Part shown: positions 43,218-51,734 of the stretch, piece by piece
Layout: each line of letters opens with the position of its first letter
Position numbering within the stretch: position 1 is the stretch's first letter
NCBI RefSeq assembly: GCF_006494425.1
Contig: NZ_VHIV01000003.1
Location: 62,001-126,000 of the forward strand
DNA length: 64,000 bases
Direction of reading: 5' to 3'
Source: Bacillus dicomae
GTDB taxonomy: Bacteria; Bacillota; Bacilli; Bacillales; Bacillaceae_G
Notes under the pieces: model-generated
Database searches by the model: none
Told to the model about the DNA's origin: nothing
Seen by the model: only the letters and a program-made list of their open reading frames with translations
Made by a program: the position numbers and the translations under genes

Positions 43218-43252
43218 TAACGAACACTGTTCGTAAAGTACACCGTTCGTTA
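43218..43252. promoter_or_regulatory. Palindromic operator in front of the TetX-like/TetR operon
   Basis: ACGAACACTGTTCGT (43220-43234) is a perfect 15-base palindrome. A further half site CACCGTTCGTTA (43241-43252) mirrors TAACGAACACTG (43218-43229) at 10 of 12 positions. It begins 47 bases upstream of the start, as expected for a TetR repressor site. Confidence 0.72.
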
Positions 43253-43289
43253 ATATAACAAGAAAATTATGGAAATATATCCAATAAAG

Positions 43290-43323
43290 AAAACATGCTA
43301 CAAATTGGTAATAGCATGTTTTT
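43290..43323. terminator. Terminator of the EamA gene
   Basis: AAACATGCTA pairs with TAGCATGTTT around an 11-base loop; T-rich on both sides. Confidence 0.75.
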
Positions 43324-43371
43324 TGTTTCATCTATTTATTTAAGTTCTTAAAATACTTCAGTCGTTTCTAT

Positions 43372-44289
43372 TTAAAGCTCCTTCTTTAATAACTTCCCTT
43401 GCTTAAAATAAGCTCCAATTGTTGTACGGTTTGCTAAAAACACACCTATCAAAATAAAACAAGCACCTAATCCCATTGCTGGATTTAAGGGTTCTCCTAA
43501 TACGATATACCCTACGATAATTGCTATTAATGGTGATACATATAACCACGTCGATGGAAATACTGGATTTGTTTTTGATAAGAGCCAATAATATAATCCG
43601 TGTCCACCAATTGATCCGATAAAGATAAGATATAAAATAGGCCATTGTACACTCCATGAAGTTAATATAGTTACATTTGGCTGTTCTACAATTATTGATG
43701 CAATTAGTAGTAAAATCCCTCCATAAAACATTTGAATACCGTTAATAAGAAATGGTGATACATTTGATAAATCTGAAAGTATTTCTTTCGAACGAATAGA
43801 GCCTATCCCGTAAAATAACTCACCTATAACTAAAACAATACAAGCAATACTCCATATGAAACTTACTTGTTGATGCATTCCTGGTAAAGAAACAAATATA
43901 ACACCTATTAGTGCAATAACTAAAGCGACAAGTTGTTCCTTTTGTAATTTCTCCCTATTCCTCTTTGCTTGTATTAACAAAATCATCATTGGTCCTGTAG
44001 CAGAAAGAACAGCAGCTAATCCTGAAGAAATATATTGTTCTGACCAATACAAGCTTGCGAATGTCATAAATGTTAAACAAAATCCAGCATACATAATACG
44101 TTTTGAAAATACATGTGGTATAATTTCTTTTCGCTTTAACTTAAATATAATCATCAAGATTACTCCTGCTAAAAAGAAACGAATTCCCGCTGAAAATAAC
44201 GGGGGCGTTCCTGCTTCAATTCCAATCTTTATCGTTAAAAATGTTGTCCCGAAAATAATACATACTAAAATGTAATTAAAAATGACCAT
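43372..44289 (-). CDS. EamA-family (DMT) transporter
   Basis: 305 residues; ATG 44289 after AAAAAGGAGG. Ten membrane helices in two EamA repeats, residues 2-130 and 145-290: GTTFLTIKIGIEAGTPPLFS and SSGLAAVLSATGPMMILLI in the first, GGHGLYYWLLSKTNPVFPST and PLIAIIVGYIVLGEPLNP in the second. The family exports metabolites, often amino acids or their analogues. A MocR-type regulator is divergently transcribed 148 bases away, a pairing typical of transporter control by MocR regulators. Substrate unknown. Confidence 0.9.
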   Translation of the reverse strand: MVIFNYILVCIIFGTTFLTIKIGIEAGTPPLFSAGIRFFLAGVILMIIFKLKRKEIIPHVFSKRIMYAGFCLTFMTFASLYWSEQYISSGLAAVLSATGPMMILLIQAKRNREKLQKEQLVALVIALIGVIFVSLPGMHQQVSFIWSIACIVLVIGELFYGIGSIRSKEILSDLSNVSPFLINGIQMFYGGILLLIASIIVEQPNVTILTSWSVQWPILYLIFIGSIGGHGLYYWLLSKTNPVFPSTWLYVSPLIAIIVGYIVLGEPLNPAMGLGACFILIGVFLANRTTIGAYFKQGKLLKKEL

Positions 44290-44332
44290 TTTTCTTCCTC
44301 CTTTTTACTCTTAACATGAGTATAGAAGGTAT

Positions 44333-44365
44333 AGTGTATAACAGTGTATCGGTACATATAACAGT
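44333..44365. promoter_or_regulatory. Direct repeats, candidate MocR operator
   Basis: TATAACAGT occurs exactly at 44337-44345 and 44357-44365, 20 bases apart (two helical turns). AGTGTAT also repeats at 44333 and 44343. MocR/PdxR regulators typically bind such direct repeats between divergent genes. Confidence 0.6.
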
Positions 44366-44437
44366 TACTTCAAGTTGTAGTTGATTCCCTATATATTTTT
44401 CGATTTAATTAAATTAAAAAGAAAAATAGGTGAAACT

Positions 44438-45871
44438 ATGAAAATTGTATTGCGTAAAGAATCAAACATACCGTATTACAAGCAAATATATATGCAAATT
44501 GTTGAAAGAGTACAAAGTGGTATGCTTTCACATGGTGAATCCCTTCCCTCTTTACGTTGTATGGCCACAGATTTACAAATCAATGTATTAACTGTTCGTA
44601 AAGCATATAAACAGTTAGAAACGAAAGGGTATATACACATCGAACAAGGAAAAGGTGCTTACATATATAAACGGGTAAAGAAAGATTTCAAACCAATCCC
44701 GTATAAATGGCAACAAACGAAAACGATTAATGTTATGCGTTCTCAATATGCAATGAATAAGCACCGTAAATATTATAATTTTTCACAAGCGATTCTGTAT
44801 CCTCGTCTGTTACCAAATCCATTTTTGGCAGACGAAATGCATAAATTGCTGGATAAAAATCCGATGTTGTTAGCAACTTATGGGCCAGTTCAAGGCGATT
44901 ATGAACTGCGAGTTGAAATAGCAAATTACTTACATGAACACCAAAAATTAGTGACAGATCCATCTCAGTTATTAATTACAAGTGGAGCACAACAAGGCAT
45001 TGATTTAATTGCTCAAACATTATTAAAACCTGGTGATATTGTATTAGTAGAAAGTCCATGTTACAGTGCTGCACTTGATATTTTCATCAATAAAGGTGTT
45101 CAAATCATTCCTGTTTCTCTTGATGATCATGGAGTTCGCTCCGACTTAATCGATGATATTTGTCAAAGTAAAAATCCCGTTTTATTGTATACGAATCCAA
45201 CTTTCCAGAACCCAACAGGTTCAGTAATGAGTAAAGAGCGGAGAAGGGAACTTATAGAACTAGCAGAGCTATATAAGTTTTTTATAATTGAAGATGATTC
45301 TTTCGGAGAAATATATTTTGAGGGTGCGACTGTTCCCCCTCCTATCAAAAATTTTGATACAAACGGCCACGTAATATATATAAAAGGGTTTAGTAAAACG
45401 TTAGCACCAGGACTACGTATCGCATCGCTTATTGCCGATGGCCCTATTTTCGAATGGTTATATGCTGTAAAAGGTTCAATGGATATCGGTAGTCCTTTAT
45501 TAACACAAAAAGCACTTCTACCGTTTTTACGTGCAGAACGTATGAAAAACCATTTAGAAAAATTACGTACAGCTTTACAAATGAGACGTGATTTAACAAT
45601 TGATATATTATCGCCATTAAAAGAACTGAACTTTGAAATACCAAATGGTGGTTTTAATTTATGGATTACTCTTCCCGATTCGATAGATCCCTTTACCTTA
45701 TTACAAAAAGCAAATGAAGTAGATGTCTCTTTTTTACCAGGAACAGCTTGTCTATTAAATCCCGAAATAAATAATCACCAATTAAGGATTAGCTATTCTA
45801 TGTTAAATGAAAAAGATATGTTAATTGGTTTAGAGAGATTACATAATACAATACGAAACTATAAACTATAG
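44438..45871 (+). CDS. MocR-family (PdxR-like) transcription regulator
   Basis: 477 residues from ATG 44438 (AATAGGTGAAAC); longer in-frame starts lack a ribosome site. N-terminal GntR winged helix at 5-75 (SGMLSHGESLPSLRCMATDL and NVLTVRKAYKQLETKGYI). The remainder is a class I aminotransferase-like domain binding pyridoxal phosphate: GAQQGIDLIAQTLLKPGD, YTNPTFQNPTG, and the lysine in YIKGFSKTLAPGLRI. MocR proteins use the aminotransferase fold as a sensor. The divergent EamA gene is the obvious target; exact 9-base direct repeats two turns apart lie between them. Confidence 0.92.
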   Translation: MKIVLRKESNIPYYKQIYMQIVERVQSGMLSHGESLPSLRCMATDLQINVLTVRKAYKQLETKGYIHIEQGKGAYIYKRVKKDFKPIPYKWQQTKTINVMRSQYAMNKHRKYYNFSQAILYPRLLPNPFLADEMHKLLDKNPMLLATYGPVQGDYELRVEIANYLHEHQKLVTDPSQLLITSGAQQGIDLIAQTLLKPGDIVLVESPCYSAALDIFINKGVQIIPVSLDDHGVRSDLIDDICQSKNPVLLYTNPTFQNPTGSVMSKERRRELIELAELYKFFIIEDDSFGEIYFEGATVPPPIKNFDTNGHVIYIKGFSKTLAPGLRIASLIADGPIFEWLYAVKGSMDIGSPLLTQKALLPFLRAERMKNHLEKLRTALQMRRDLTIDILSPLKELNFEIPNGGFNLWITLPDSIDPFTLLQKANEVDVSFLPGTACLLNPEINNHQLRISYSMLNEKDMLIGLERLHNTIRNYKL

Positions 45872-45897
45872 AAGCATATGTCCACTACCTTTAAGCT

Positions 45898-45945
45898 AAA
45901 AAGTAAATACCCCAAAACAAAAATATTTTGGGGTATTTACTTTTT
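45898..45945. terminator. Bidirectional terminator, 20-pair perfect stem
   Basis: 45898-45917 pairs completely with 45926-45945 (core GTAAATACCCCAAAA). It serves the converging MocR and oxidoreductase genes. Confidence 0.93.
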
Positions 45946-45964
45946 GAAGGATACTTAATCATTT

Positions 45965-46891
45965 TCACTCCACTTTCATTACAATCTTACCTCTAACATG
46001 TTGATCTTCACTCAAAATATGAGCTTCTCTAACCCCTGCTTCATTAAAAGATACAACTTTACTTATGATTGGTTTTATTTTTCCATTTACAATTAAATCT
46101 GATAATTCTTCTAGTTGCTTTCCATTTGGTTTTAGCCATAAAAAACCTGATTTTATCCCTTTTACTTTTTGAATTGGCTCATGAACAATCGAAACGAAAA
46201 CACCACCAGGTTTTAAAATTTGAAAGCTTTTTTCTTGTACTTCCCCACCTATTGTATCTAATACAATATCAAAATCTGATAGTAATTCTTCAAATTTATC
46301 TTTTTTATAATCAATAACGAGATCTGCCCCTAAAGACTTTAAAAACTTTTCATTCTTACTACTAGCGGTTGTCGCAACAAAGGCTCCAAATGATTTTGCG
46401 ATTTGGATTGCTAAACTTCCAACTCCACCAGCTCCGGCATGAATGAGTACTCGGTCATGTTCTTTTATTTTTGCGTAATCTACAAGACTTTGCCATGCAG
46501 TAAGTCCTGCAAGAGGAATAGAAGCTGCCTCTTCAAAACTCAGATTTGTAGGCATATAGGATACTAAATCCGATTTTACTGTAATGAATTCAGCATAAGA
46601 GCCCTGCCCTATATTTTCAGGTTTCGTATACACCTTATCTCCTATTTTAAAACATTCTACATCTTCCCCAACTTCTTCAATAACTCCTGCTACATCTAGC
46701 CCTAAAATGATTGGAAATGAAAAACGCAGCTGTTCTTGTAAGTCTCCTTTTCTTATTTTCCAATCAACAGGATTAATAGATGTCGCGAGAATACGTATTA
46801 ATACCTCATTATTCTTAACAACTGGTTTTAAAACTTGTCTTTCTTTTAATTCTTCAACACTACCATATTCATCTATAACAATTGCTTTCAT
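45965..46891 (-). CDS. Zinc-independent medium-chain NADP-dependent oxidoreductase
   Basis: 308 residues; ATG 46891 after AAGGGGGAGAGG. Quinone-oxidoreductase branch of the medium-chain dehydrogenase family: NPVDWKIRKGDL, GLDVAGVIEEVGEDVECFK, nucleotide motif RVLIHAGAGGVGSLAIQIAK near residue 145, and GADLVIDYKKD. The zinc-binding cysteines of alcohol dehydrogenases are absent. It probably reduces quinones or enones with NADPH. Stands alone. Confidence 0.88.
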   Translation of the reverse strand: MKAIVIDEYGSVEELKERQVLKPVVKNNEVLIRILATSINPVDWKIRKGDLQEQLRFSFPIILGLDVAGVIEEVGEDVECFKIGDKVYTKPENIGQGSYAEFITVKSDLVSYMPTNLSFEEAASIPLAGLTAWQSLVDYAKIKEHDRVLIHAGAGGVGSLAIQIAKSFGAFVATTASSKNEKFLKSLGADLVIDYKKDKFEELLSDFDIVLDTIGGEVQEKSFQILKPGGVFVSIVHEPIQKVKGIKSGFLWLKPNGKQLEELSDLIVNGKIKPIISKVVSFNEAGVREAHILSEDQHVRGKIVMKVE

Positions 46892-47074
46892 TTCCTCTCC
46901 CCCTTGTTGTTTATTTTAATAACATACAATTATTTCTCAAAATTTTTTGTCTTGAATAACCATATAATTATTTTTGGAGGTAATTCTGTAAAAAACAAAA
47001 CGAATCTTACTTGCACCTTAGAATCATTCAAAAATGTATTATTAATTTAATTCAAAAGAAATGGAGATAATTCG

Positions 47075-47938
47075 ATGACTGAAAAGATATGTAAAATAAA
47101 CGGGATTGATATATGTACAGAAAGTTTTGGGAATCCTAAAAATCCAGCTGTTTTATTAATTATGGGTGCTACGTGTTCAATGGTTTATTGGGATGAAGAG
47201 TTTTGTGAACGTTTAGCGAACACAGGGAAATTTGTTATTCGTTTTGATAACCGTGATGTGGGACGCTCCGTCACATATGAACCTGGAACTTCTAATTATT
47301 CCGTTACGGATATGGCTGAAGATGCAATTGGGGTACTAGATGCTTATCATATTGATCAAGCGCATCTATTTGGGATGTCTTTAGGTGGTATGATTGCTCA
47401 AATTGCTGCTGTAAAACATCCCGAAAGAATTTTATCGTTAACATTATTAGCTACAAGTATCATAGGCTCTGACGATAACACGCGCGATCTACCTCCGATG
47501 GATGAAAGAATTTTAACACATCACGCAAATGGCACACATTTAGATTGGACAAATGAAAAAGTTGTAGCAGAATATTTAGTTTCAGGCTCCCGTCTATTAT
47601 GCGGGTCCAAACGAACATTTGATGAAAAAAGAGTCTATAAACAAGTAAAACAAGAAATAGAACGAGCTAACAATTTATTAAGCATGTTTAATCATGCTTT
47701 ACTTCAAGGCGATGATGCATATGAAGACGTGCTTCACTCCATACAAGCACCTACATTAGTTATTCACGGAACAGACGATACCGCACTCCCTTTTGAACAT
47801 GGTCTCGCACTTATCGATGAAATTCCTAACTCAGTTTTATTAACCCTTGAAGGTGCAGGACATGAGAATCATCCTGATGATTGGGAAGACATAATTCATG
47901 CTGTTACTGAACATACAGCTAAAATAATAGATAAATAA
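47075..47938 (+). CDS. Alpha/beta hydrolase
   Basis: 287 residues; ATG 47075 after AAATGGAGAT. Nucleophile elbow GMSLGGMIAQIAA (G-x-S-x-G) near residue 100, aspartate in HGTDDTALPF near residue 230, catalytic histidine in EGAGHENHPDDW near residue 263. FDNRDVGRSVTYEPG is common to the esterase/aclacinomycin-methylesterase group. Substrate unknown. Confidence 0.88.
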   Translation: MTEKICKINGIDICTESFGNPKNPAVLLIMGATCSMVYWDEEFCERLANTGKFVIRFDNRDVGRSVTYEPGTSNYSVTDMAEDAIGVLDAYHIDQAHLFGMSLGGMIAQIAAVKHPERILSLTLLATSIIGSDDNTRDLPPMDERILTHHANGTHLDWTNEKVVAEYLVSGSRLLCGSKRTFDEKRVYKQVKQEIERANNLLSMFNHALLQGDDAYEDVLHSIQAPTLVIHGTDDTALPFEHGLALIDEIPNSVLLTLEGAGHENHPDDWEDIIHAVTEHTAKIIDK

Positions 47939-47940
47939 CG

Positions 47941-47979
47941 AATAAAAGGGGCACGCCACAATTTGTGCCCCTTTTATTT
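47941..47979 (+). terminator. Terminator of the alpha/beta hydrolase gene
   Basis: AATAAAAGGGGCAC pairs perfectly with GTGCCCCTTTTATT around a 10-base loop. Confidence 0.88.
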
Positions 47980-47988
47980 ATTACATGT

Positions 47989-48028
47989 AAAAAAGCCCAT
48001 CACTGTATCCGTATGTATAGTGATGGGC
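47989..48028 (-). terminator. Terminator of the ParM/ParR-like operon
   Basis: GCCCATCACT pairs with AGTGATGGGC; the minus strand continues TTTTTTACA. Confidence 0.85.
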
Positions 48029-48049
48029 GATACTTATATTTTTCTATGT

Positions 48050-48385
48050 TTAAAAAAACGGACAATCTAATTGGTCAACAGCTTCCCATGATTTTTTTTT
48101 TATATTATCGGTGGATTTATTTGCTTCTAGTGGTACGCTTTTAAAAGGATTAACTTCGACTTTTAATAAGGATGATGGCTCCACGTATAACGAGAAAACA
48201 TGGCTACTTGGTATAGCTTTTGACACATCAATATCTCCTACTTGTTTAAAAAGTTGCTGCGCTGCAAAGAAAAAGAAGTTGGTTGGATTTGATTGTTTAT
48301 TCAGCCATGCAAGCATTTCAGGTGATACTGACTTATGAATATTGATTTTTACTCGATCACCACGTTTATATCGCCTAGATCGCAT
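48050..48385 (-). CDS. Small basic partner of the ParM-like actin, ParR candidate
   Basis: 111 residues; ATG 48385 after GGTGGAAG, 11 bases after the ParM-like stop. The N terminus is very basic (MRSRRYKRGDRVKINIHKSV) and is followed by SPEMLAWLNKQSNPTNFFFF, which could be a ribbon-helix-helix DNA-binding arrangement; the C-terminal half is acidic-polar and ends DQLDCPFF. Length, position and charge fit ParR adaptors that bind a centromere and cap actin-like filaments through a C-terminal tail. The sequence alone does not prove the family. Confidence 0.6.
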   Translation of the reverse strand: MRSRRYKRGDRVKINIHKSVSPEMLAWLNKQSNPTNFFFFAAQQLFKQVGDIDVSKAIPSSHVFSLYVEPSSLLKVEVNPFKSVPLEANKSTDNIKKKSWEAVDQLDCPFF

Positions 48386-48396
48386 ACTTCCACCAA

Positions 48397-49566
48397 CTAA
48401 CTTATTGTTAAGTTTGTAAATCCTAACTCTTTTTGCTTATGCTCTCTATATTTTGGTGAACAAGTATAGACTAATAATCCACGTGCATTTGTAAATAATG
48501 GATTATCTACAAAGATTACATTTGTTAAACGCCCTTTTTGTTTTAAAATCATTTTCAGGCTATTTTTTATGATAACTGCGCCCCCGCCATAAATAAATAC
48601 ATATGGATCGTCTTTCATATCATCAATTTTGTTTATAATATCCGTTGCAACGCGCGCTGCTAAACCTAATAGTGCTGGTTGTGATTCCTCAACTAATAAT
48701 GCATTTCTAGGGTGTTTATCATTTAAATAAATTTGATTGAATTCTGTAATACTATCAATCGTCTTTGTTGGATACTTCCGGTTCCATCTCGTAATAATTT
48801 GTAGTAACGTTTCTTTCACACCGTATGATAAGCCCTTACTTAGTTGAGGTCTAAAGTTTACGCCTAGTGAAACGACTTCTTCTGTCGTCCCTGCGCCAAT
48901 ATCAAAAGATAATAGTGTTTTATCAACAAAATCAATTTCTGACACTTTATTTTGTTCACATTCTATTTTATGTTTCACAACATTTCCTTCTTCATCATAT
49001 ACAATGCCCCACGTTCCTGAAGCACCCTCCGGTAGGCATTTACAATATTCAATTGAAATATTAATTGTCACATCACGTCCGTTTGGATAGTGGAACACAA
49101 CTTTATGATTTCCCATATAACGTTTTGCATTTTCCGCCGCTATTTCTTGTGTAATAAGTTGCATAGGAAGAGCAACAGATAAGTCATAACGAATGTTAAT
49201 ATGACTAGAAGTTGGACTTTGACGCATAGCACTTACGGCTAAACCAGATAGAATCGTAATAACCATTAACTCATCAGTTGACTTATTCGATTTTTTCTCA
49301 ACTTCAGTACCTTTTAATTGATCTTGAATGACTTTTTCTCCAACGATATACCGTACATTATTTAACATTAACGATGGAGAACTAATGGTCACGTCAATGT
49401 GATTTTCTAATTCAGATAATGAAACATCTACCTCATCTAACAATCCTGTAGGCTCTCCTATATATAAAGCATATATACTCGGAATAAAAACAGGTTCTTG
49501 CCCTTTCACCATTAACTTCAAACCGTTATTTCCTGCATCAGCACCAGCTTTTAAAAGAATAGACAT
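48397..49566 (-). CDS. ParM/StbA-type actin-like ATPase
   Basis: 389 residues; ATG 49566 after TAGGGGGTAG. Actin-fold signatures: phosphate 1 ADAGNNGLKLMVKG at 9-22, phosphate 2 LLSFDIGAGTTEEVVSLG near residue 215, and adenosine motif DPYVFIYGGGAVIIKNSL near residue 325. The layout matches Firmicute plasmid-segregation actins (ParM, Alp7 group). Here it sits on what looks like the chromosome, between ordinary genes, with a ParR-sized gene directly behind it and a 16-base palindrome upstream. It should form ATP-dependent filaments; the cargo is unknown. Confidence 0.85.
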   Translation of the reverse strand: MSILLKAGADAGNNGLKLMVKGQEPVFIPSIYALYIGEPTGLLDEVDVSLSELENHIDVTISSPSLMLNNVRYIVGEKVIQDQLKGTEVEKKSNKSTDELMVITILSGLAVSAMRQSPTSSHINIRYDLSVALPMQLITQEIAAENAKRYMGNHKVVFHYPNGRDVTINISIEYCKCLPEGASGTWGIVYDEEGNVVKHKIECEQNKVSEIDFVDKTLLSFDIGAGTTEEVVSLGVNFRPQLSKGLSYGVKETLLQIITRWNRKYPTKTIDSITEFNQIYLNDKHPRNALLVEESQPALLGLAARVATDIINKIDDMKDDPYVFIYGGGAVIIKNSLKMILKQKGRLTNVIFVDNPLFTNARGLLVYTCSPKYREHKQKELGFTNLTIS

Positions 49567-49621
49567 AACTACCCCCTAAATTAATCTGACATCCCTTCCA
49601 AATATATGCGAGCCCATTCTT

Positions 49622-49637
49622 TTACATTCAAATGTAA
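49622..49637. promoter_or_regulatory. 16-base palindrome upstream of the ParM-like gene
   Basis: TTACATTCAAATGTAA pairs at 7 of 8 positions; ATGTAATGTAA follows, partly repeating the arm. Position 56 bases before the start suits an operator or a minimal centromere, but there is no multi-copy repeat array of the parC kind. Confidence 0.45.
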
Positions 49638-49701
49638 TGTAATTTTTTATTAATCGCAAAAATAAAATATTATATTATTTCACCCTTTATGTAAAAAGTA
49701 T

Positions 49702-49730
49702 TTGACATGAAACTTTTCCAATTTTATACT
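49702..49730 (+). promoter_or_regulatory. Sigma-A promoter of the membrane-protein gene
   Basis: TTGACA (49702-49707), 17 bases, TATACT (49725-49730). Transcription should start near 49737, ahead of the GGAGGT ribosome site at 49760. Confidence 0.8.
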
Positions 49731-49776
49731 ATGAATGTAAATAGTTTTTTACAACTATGGAGGTGCCATTTCTAAA

Positions 49777-50178
49777 TTGAATCATAAAAAAATTATTTTC
49801 ATAATTATCGTTTTATCATTAATCGGAGTCCTCATACATGGCGCATATAAATATGTAACAGAAGGTTCCATTTTGGGAGGAACAATATTCGCTATTTCGT
49901 TAATACTTGGTAATTTAATTAATCAAATTACTTGGGGAGATCCAAACGGAGTATCGGAAGAAAGTCAAGATGAAATGGGACAGCAAATCCAATATAAAAG
50001 CTTTAAAATTGCTTATTTTGTACTTATTTGTTTTATGTTTCTAATATTAATATCTTCAGAAGGATTTGCATTCCTATTACTTGATGAAATAAAGAACCTT
50101 CCTCTTTTTATCGCCCTGTGCTCTTCGTTTTTTATTTATCCTATTGTCGAACTTATAGTCGCAAAACAATATAAATAA
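49777..50178 (+). CDS. Four-helix membrane protein
   Basis: 133 residues from TTG 49777, after GGAGGTGCCATTTC. Hydrophobic helices at about 5-22 (IIFIIIVLSLIGVLIHGA), 33-50, 78-98 (IAYFVLICFMFLILISS) and 110-128. A polar loop WGDPNGVSEESQDEMGQQ lies between helices 2 and 3, with a DEMGQQIQYKS stretch seen in small Bacillus membrane proteins of unknown function. It has the best sigma-A promoter in the window. Family not recognised. Confidence 0.7.
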   Translation: MNHKKIIFIIIVLSLIGVLIHGAYKYVTEGSILGGTIFAISLILGNLINQITWGDPNGVSEESQDEMGQQIQYKSFKIAYFVLICFMFLILISSEGFAFLLLDEIKNLPLFIALCSSFFIYPIVELIVAKQYK

Positions 50179-50218
50179 AAAGATGAGATTTTCTGTATAC
50201 AGAAAATCTCATCTTTTT
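50177..50218. terminator. Bidirectional terminator
   Basis: Two 21-base arms (core GATGAGATTTTCTG) are perfect complements. The left arm overlaps the stop codon of the membrane-protein gene. Confidence 0.93.
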
Positions 50219-50222
50219 ATAT

Positions 50223-50759
50223 TTACATTCCCTCAACTATCGCTTTTAATTTATTCACAGTCCGCCAATTTCTTACTGTAGCTGGTGTATGTAACTTTTG
50301 AAACTGATTCATCAATTTAGAATTTCGAATGCTATTTTTGAAAAGTAAATACACAACTGTTTTATGTATATAACAATCTTCTGTTATATTTTTATACATA
50401 AGCAACTGATCTTTTTCTTTTTCAGAAAGTTCATTTGCTAAAAAGGCAACATGTATACTTTCGCCTTCTCGTAATAAATTGACTTCATAGGGGCACCTTT
50501 TTATAATGTTTGTAAATTCATCATATGTTCTTAACATAACCGGAACATCAAAACCAAAAACGTTTTTAATTTCAGACTGTATTCGTTCCTTTAGAAATGT
50601 TATATCTTCCTCAGATTTGAATACGATATTCCCACTTTGAATATATGTTTTCACTTGTTTCAACCCTATTGATTCAAACGCTTGTTTTAAATCAGCCATT
50701 TTGATTATCTTATGCCCACCTACATTGATTCCTCTTAGTAATGCAATATAAATTGTCAT
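50223..50759 (-). CDS. DUF1697 protein
   Basis: 178 residues from ATG 50759 (TGGAGGATTGAT). The family start IYIALLRGINVGGHKIIKMA, then KQVKTYIQSGNIVF, FGFDVPVMLRTYDEF and HTPATVRNWRTVNKL are diagnostic of DUF1697, a small conserved family of unknown role in many bacteria. Downstream of a hypothetical gene, spacing 16 bases, so likely cotranscribed. Confidence 0.9.
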   Translation of the reverse strand: MTIYIALLRGINVGGHKIIKMADLKQAFESIGLKQVKTYIQSGNIVFKSEEDITFLKERIQSEIKNVFGFDVPVMLRTYDEFTNIIKRCPYEVNLLREGESIHVAFLANELSEKEKDQLLMYKNITEDCYIHKTVVYLLFKNSIRNSKLMNQFQKLHTPATVRNWRTVNKLKAIVEGM

Positions 50760-50775
50760 ATCAATCCTCCACATT

Positions 50776-51087
50776 TTAATGAACTGAACAATTGAGTTGA
50801 TTTCTCCCCTCATATTTCTCGGATATTTGTTTTAACTCCTCTAACATATCATGTATAGAAAATACCTCAAATAAAATGATAGATTCGCTTGAAAAATGAT
50901 GATGATATTGATTTGGTTTACAATGTGCTAAATCATTTTTATTAGTCCAAAATTGCTTATCTAATTCATCAATCAGTTTAAAATGTTCCTCATCTATTTT
51001 ATTACAATGATTTCTTAATATTGAAGTTATAGAATGAATTGTTCGTCGTAAAATTTCTTTTTCATTTTGTGACCAATCATATTCCAA
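50776..51087 (-). CDS. Hypothetical protein, 103 residues
   Basis: Starts at TTG 51087 without a convincing ribosome site; ATG 51081 is not in frame. The sequence is polar and histidine-rich in the middle ([20 protein letters not shown]), with helical segments either side ([17 protein letters not shown]). No membrane segment or recognised domain. It precedes the DUF1697 gene by 16 bases. Confidence 0.5.
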   Translation of the reverse strand: MEYDWSQNEKEILRRTIHSITSILRNHCNKIDEEHFKLIDELDKQFWTNKNDLAHCKPNQYHHHFSSESIILFEVFSIHDMLEELKQISEKYEGRNQLNCSVH

Positions 51088-51211
51088 TTTCTAACTTGAT
51101 TCATTTTATATTTCCTTCATTTCTATTTCATTTATAAATATATTCTATATTATATATCGTTCTAAATAAAAAAACTTACTACTTTGTTATTAAGGAGTAA
51201 GTTTTTTCTCA

Positions 51212-51709
51212 TTATTTCATGATAAGTAAATGCATTATTATCTGTTGACCAATTGGTCCCATTTTTCTAAATCCTTGATCCTGGAAGCCAACTTTTTCAT
51301 ATAAATGTTGTGCTGGAATATTTTTTTCATTCACAGCAAGCACAACTTCATTTTTCATCGGAAAATAACGTTTTACAAACTCTTGTAATAGTGCCAGTGA
51401 TTTTTTAGCATATCCCTTCCTTTGTCTATTGTGATTTATAGAAAATGAAGTTAAAAGTAAAGCGTTCTCATTTTCTGTGAACTCCTGCACTCTATCTCCT
51501 GTTTGCAATGCAAAAAGACCAACAGGTACGCCATTGTAATCTAAAATAACAATTACATTTTTTGTACGATCGCTTTTTGCTTTTTCCAATAATTCACCTG
51601 GGTCTGATGTAAATTGAACTTGTTCACTTGGTAAAGTAAATGTTTGTATAACTTCTTTATATTTCTCTTTATACGGAACTAATTGAATTTCCCCTGTATG
51701 TATGTTCAT
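51212..51709 (-). CDS. GNAT acetyltransferase
   Basis: 165 residues from ATG 51709 (TGGGAGAGTTTAG). Acetyl-CoA motif NRQRKGYAKKSLALLQ near residue 100, then NEKNIPAQHLYEKVGFQDQG. Second gene after the DUF3862-like lipoprotein (25-base gap). Substrate unknown. Confidence 0.87.
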   Translation of the reverse strand: MNIHTGEIQLVPYKEKYKEVIQTFTLPSEQVQFTSDPGELLEKAKSDRTKNVIVILDYNGVPVGLFALQTGDRVQEFTENENALLLTSFSINHNRQRKGYAKKSLALLQEFVKRYFPMKNEVVLAVNEKNIPAQHLYEKVGFQDQGFRKMGPIGQQIIMHLLIMK

Positions 51710-51734
51710 GCTAAACTCTCCCATTTTCAACTTA

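Noticed and set aside
49567..49776. Plasmid-type parC repeat array upstream of the ParM-like gene
   Set aside because: Only one palindrome with a partial second arm is present; there is no series of iterated repeats.
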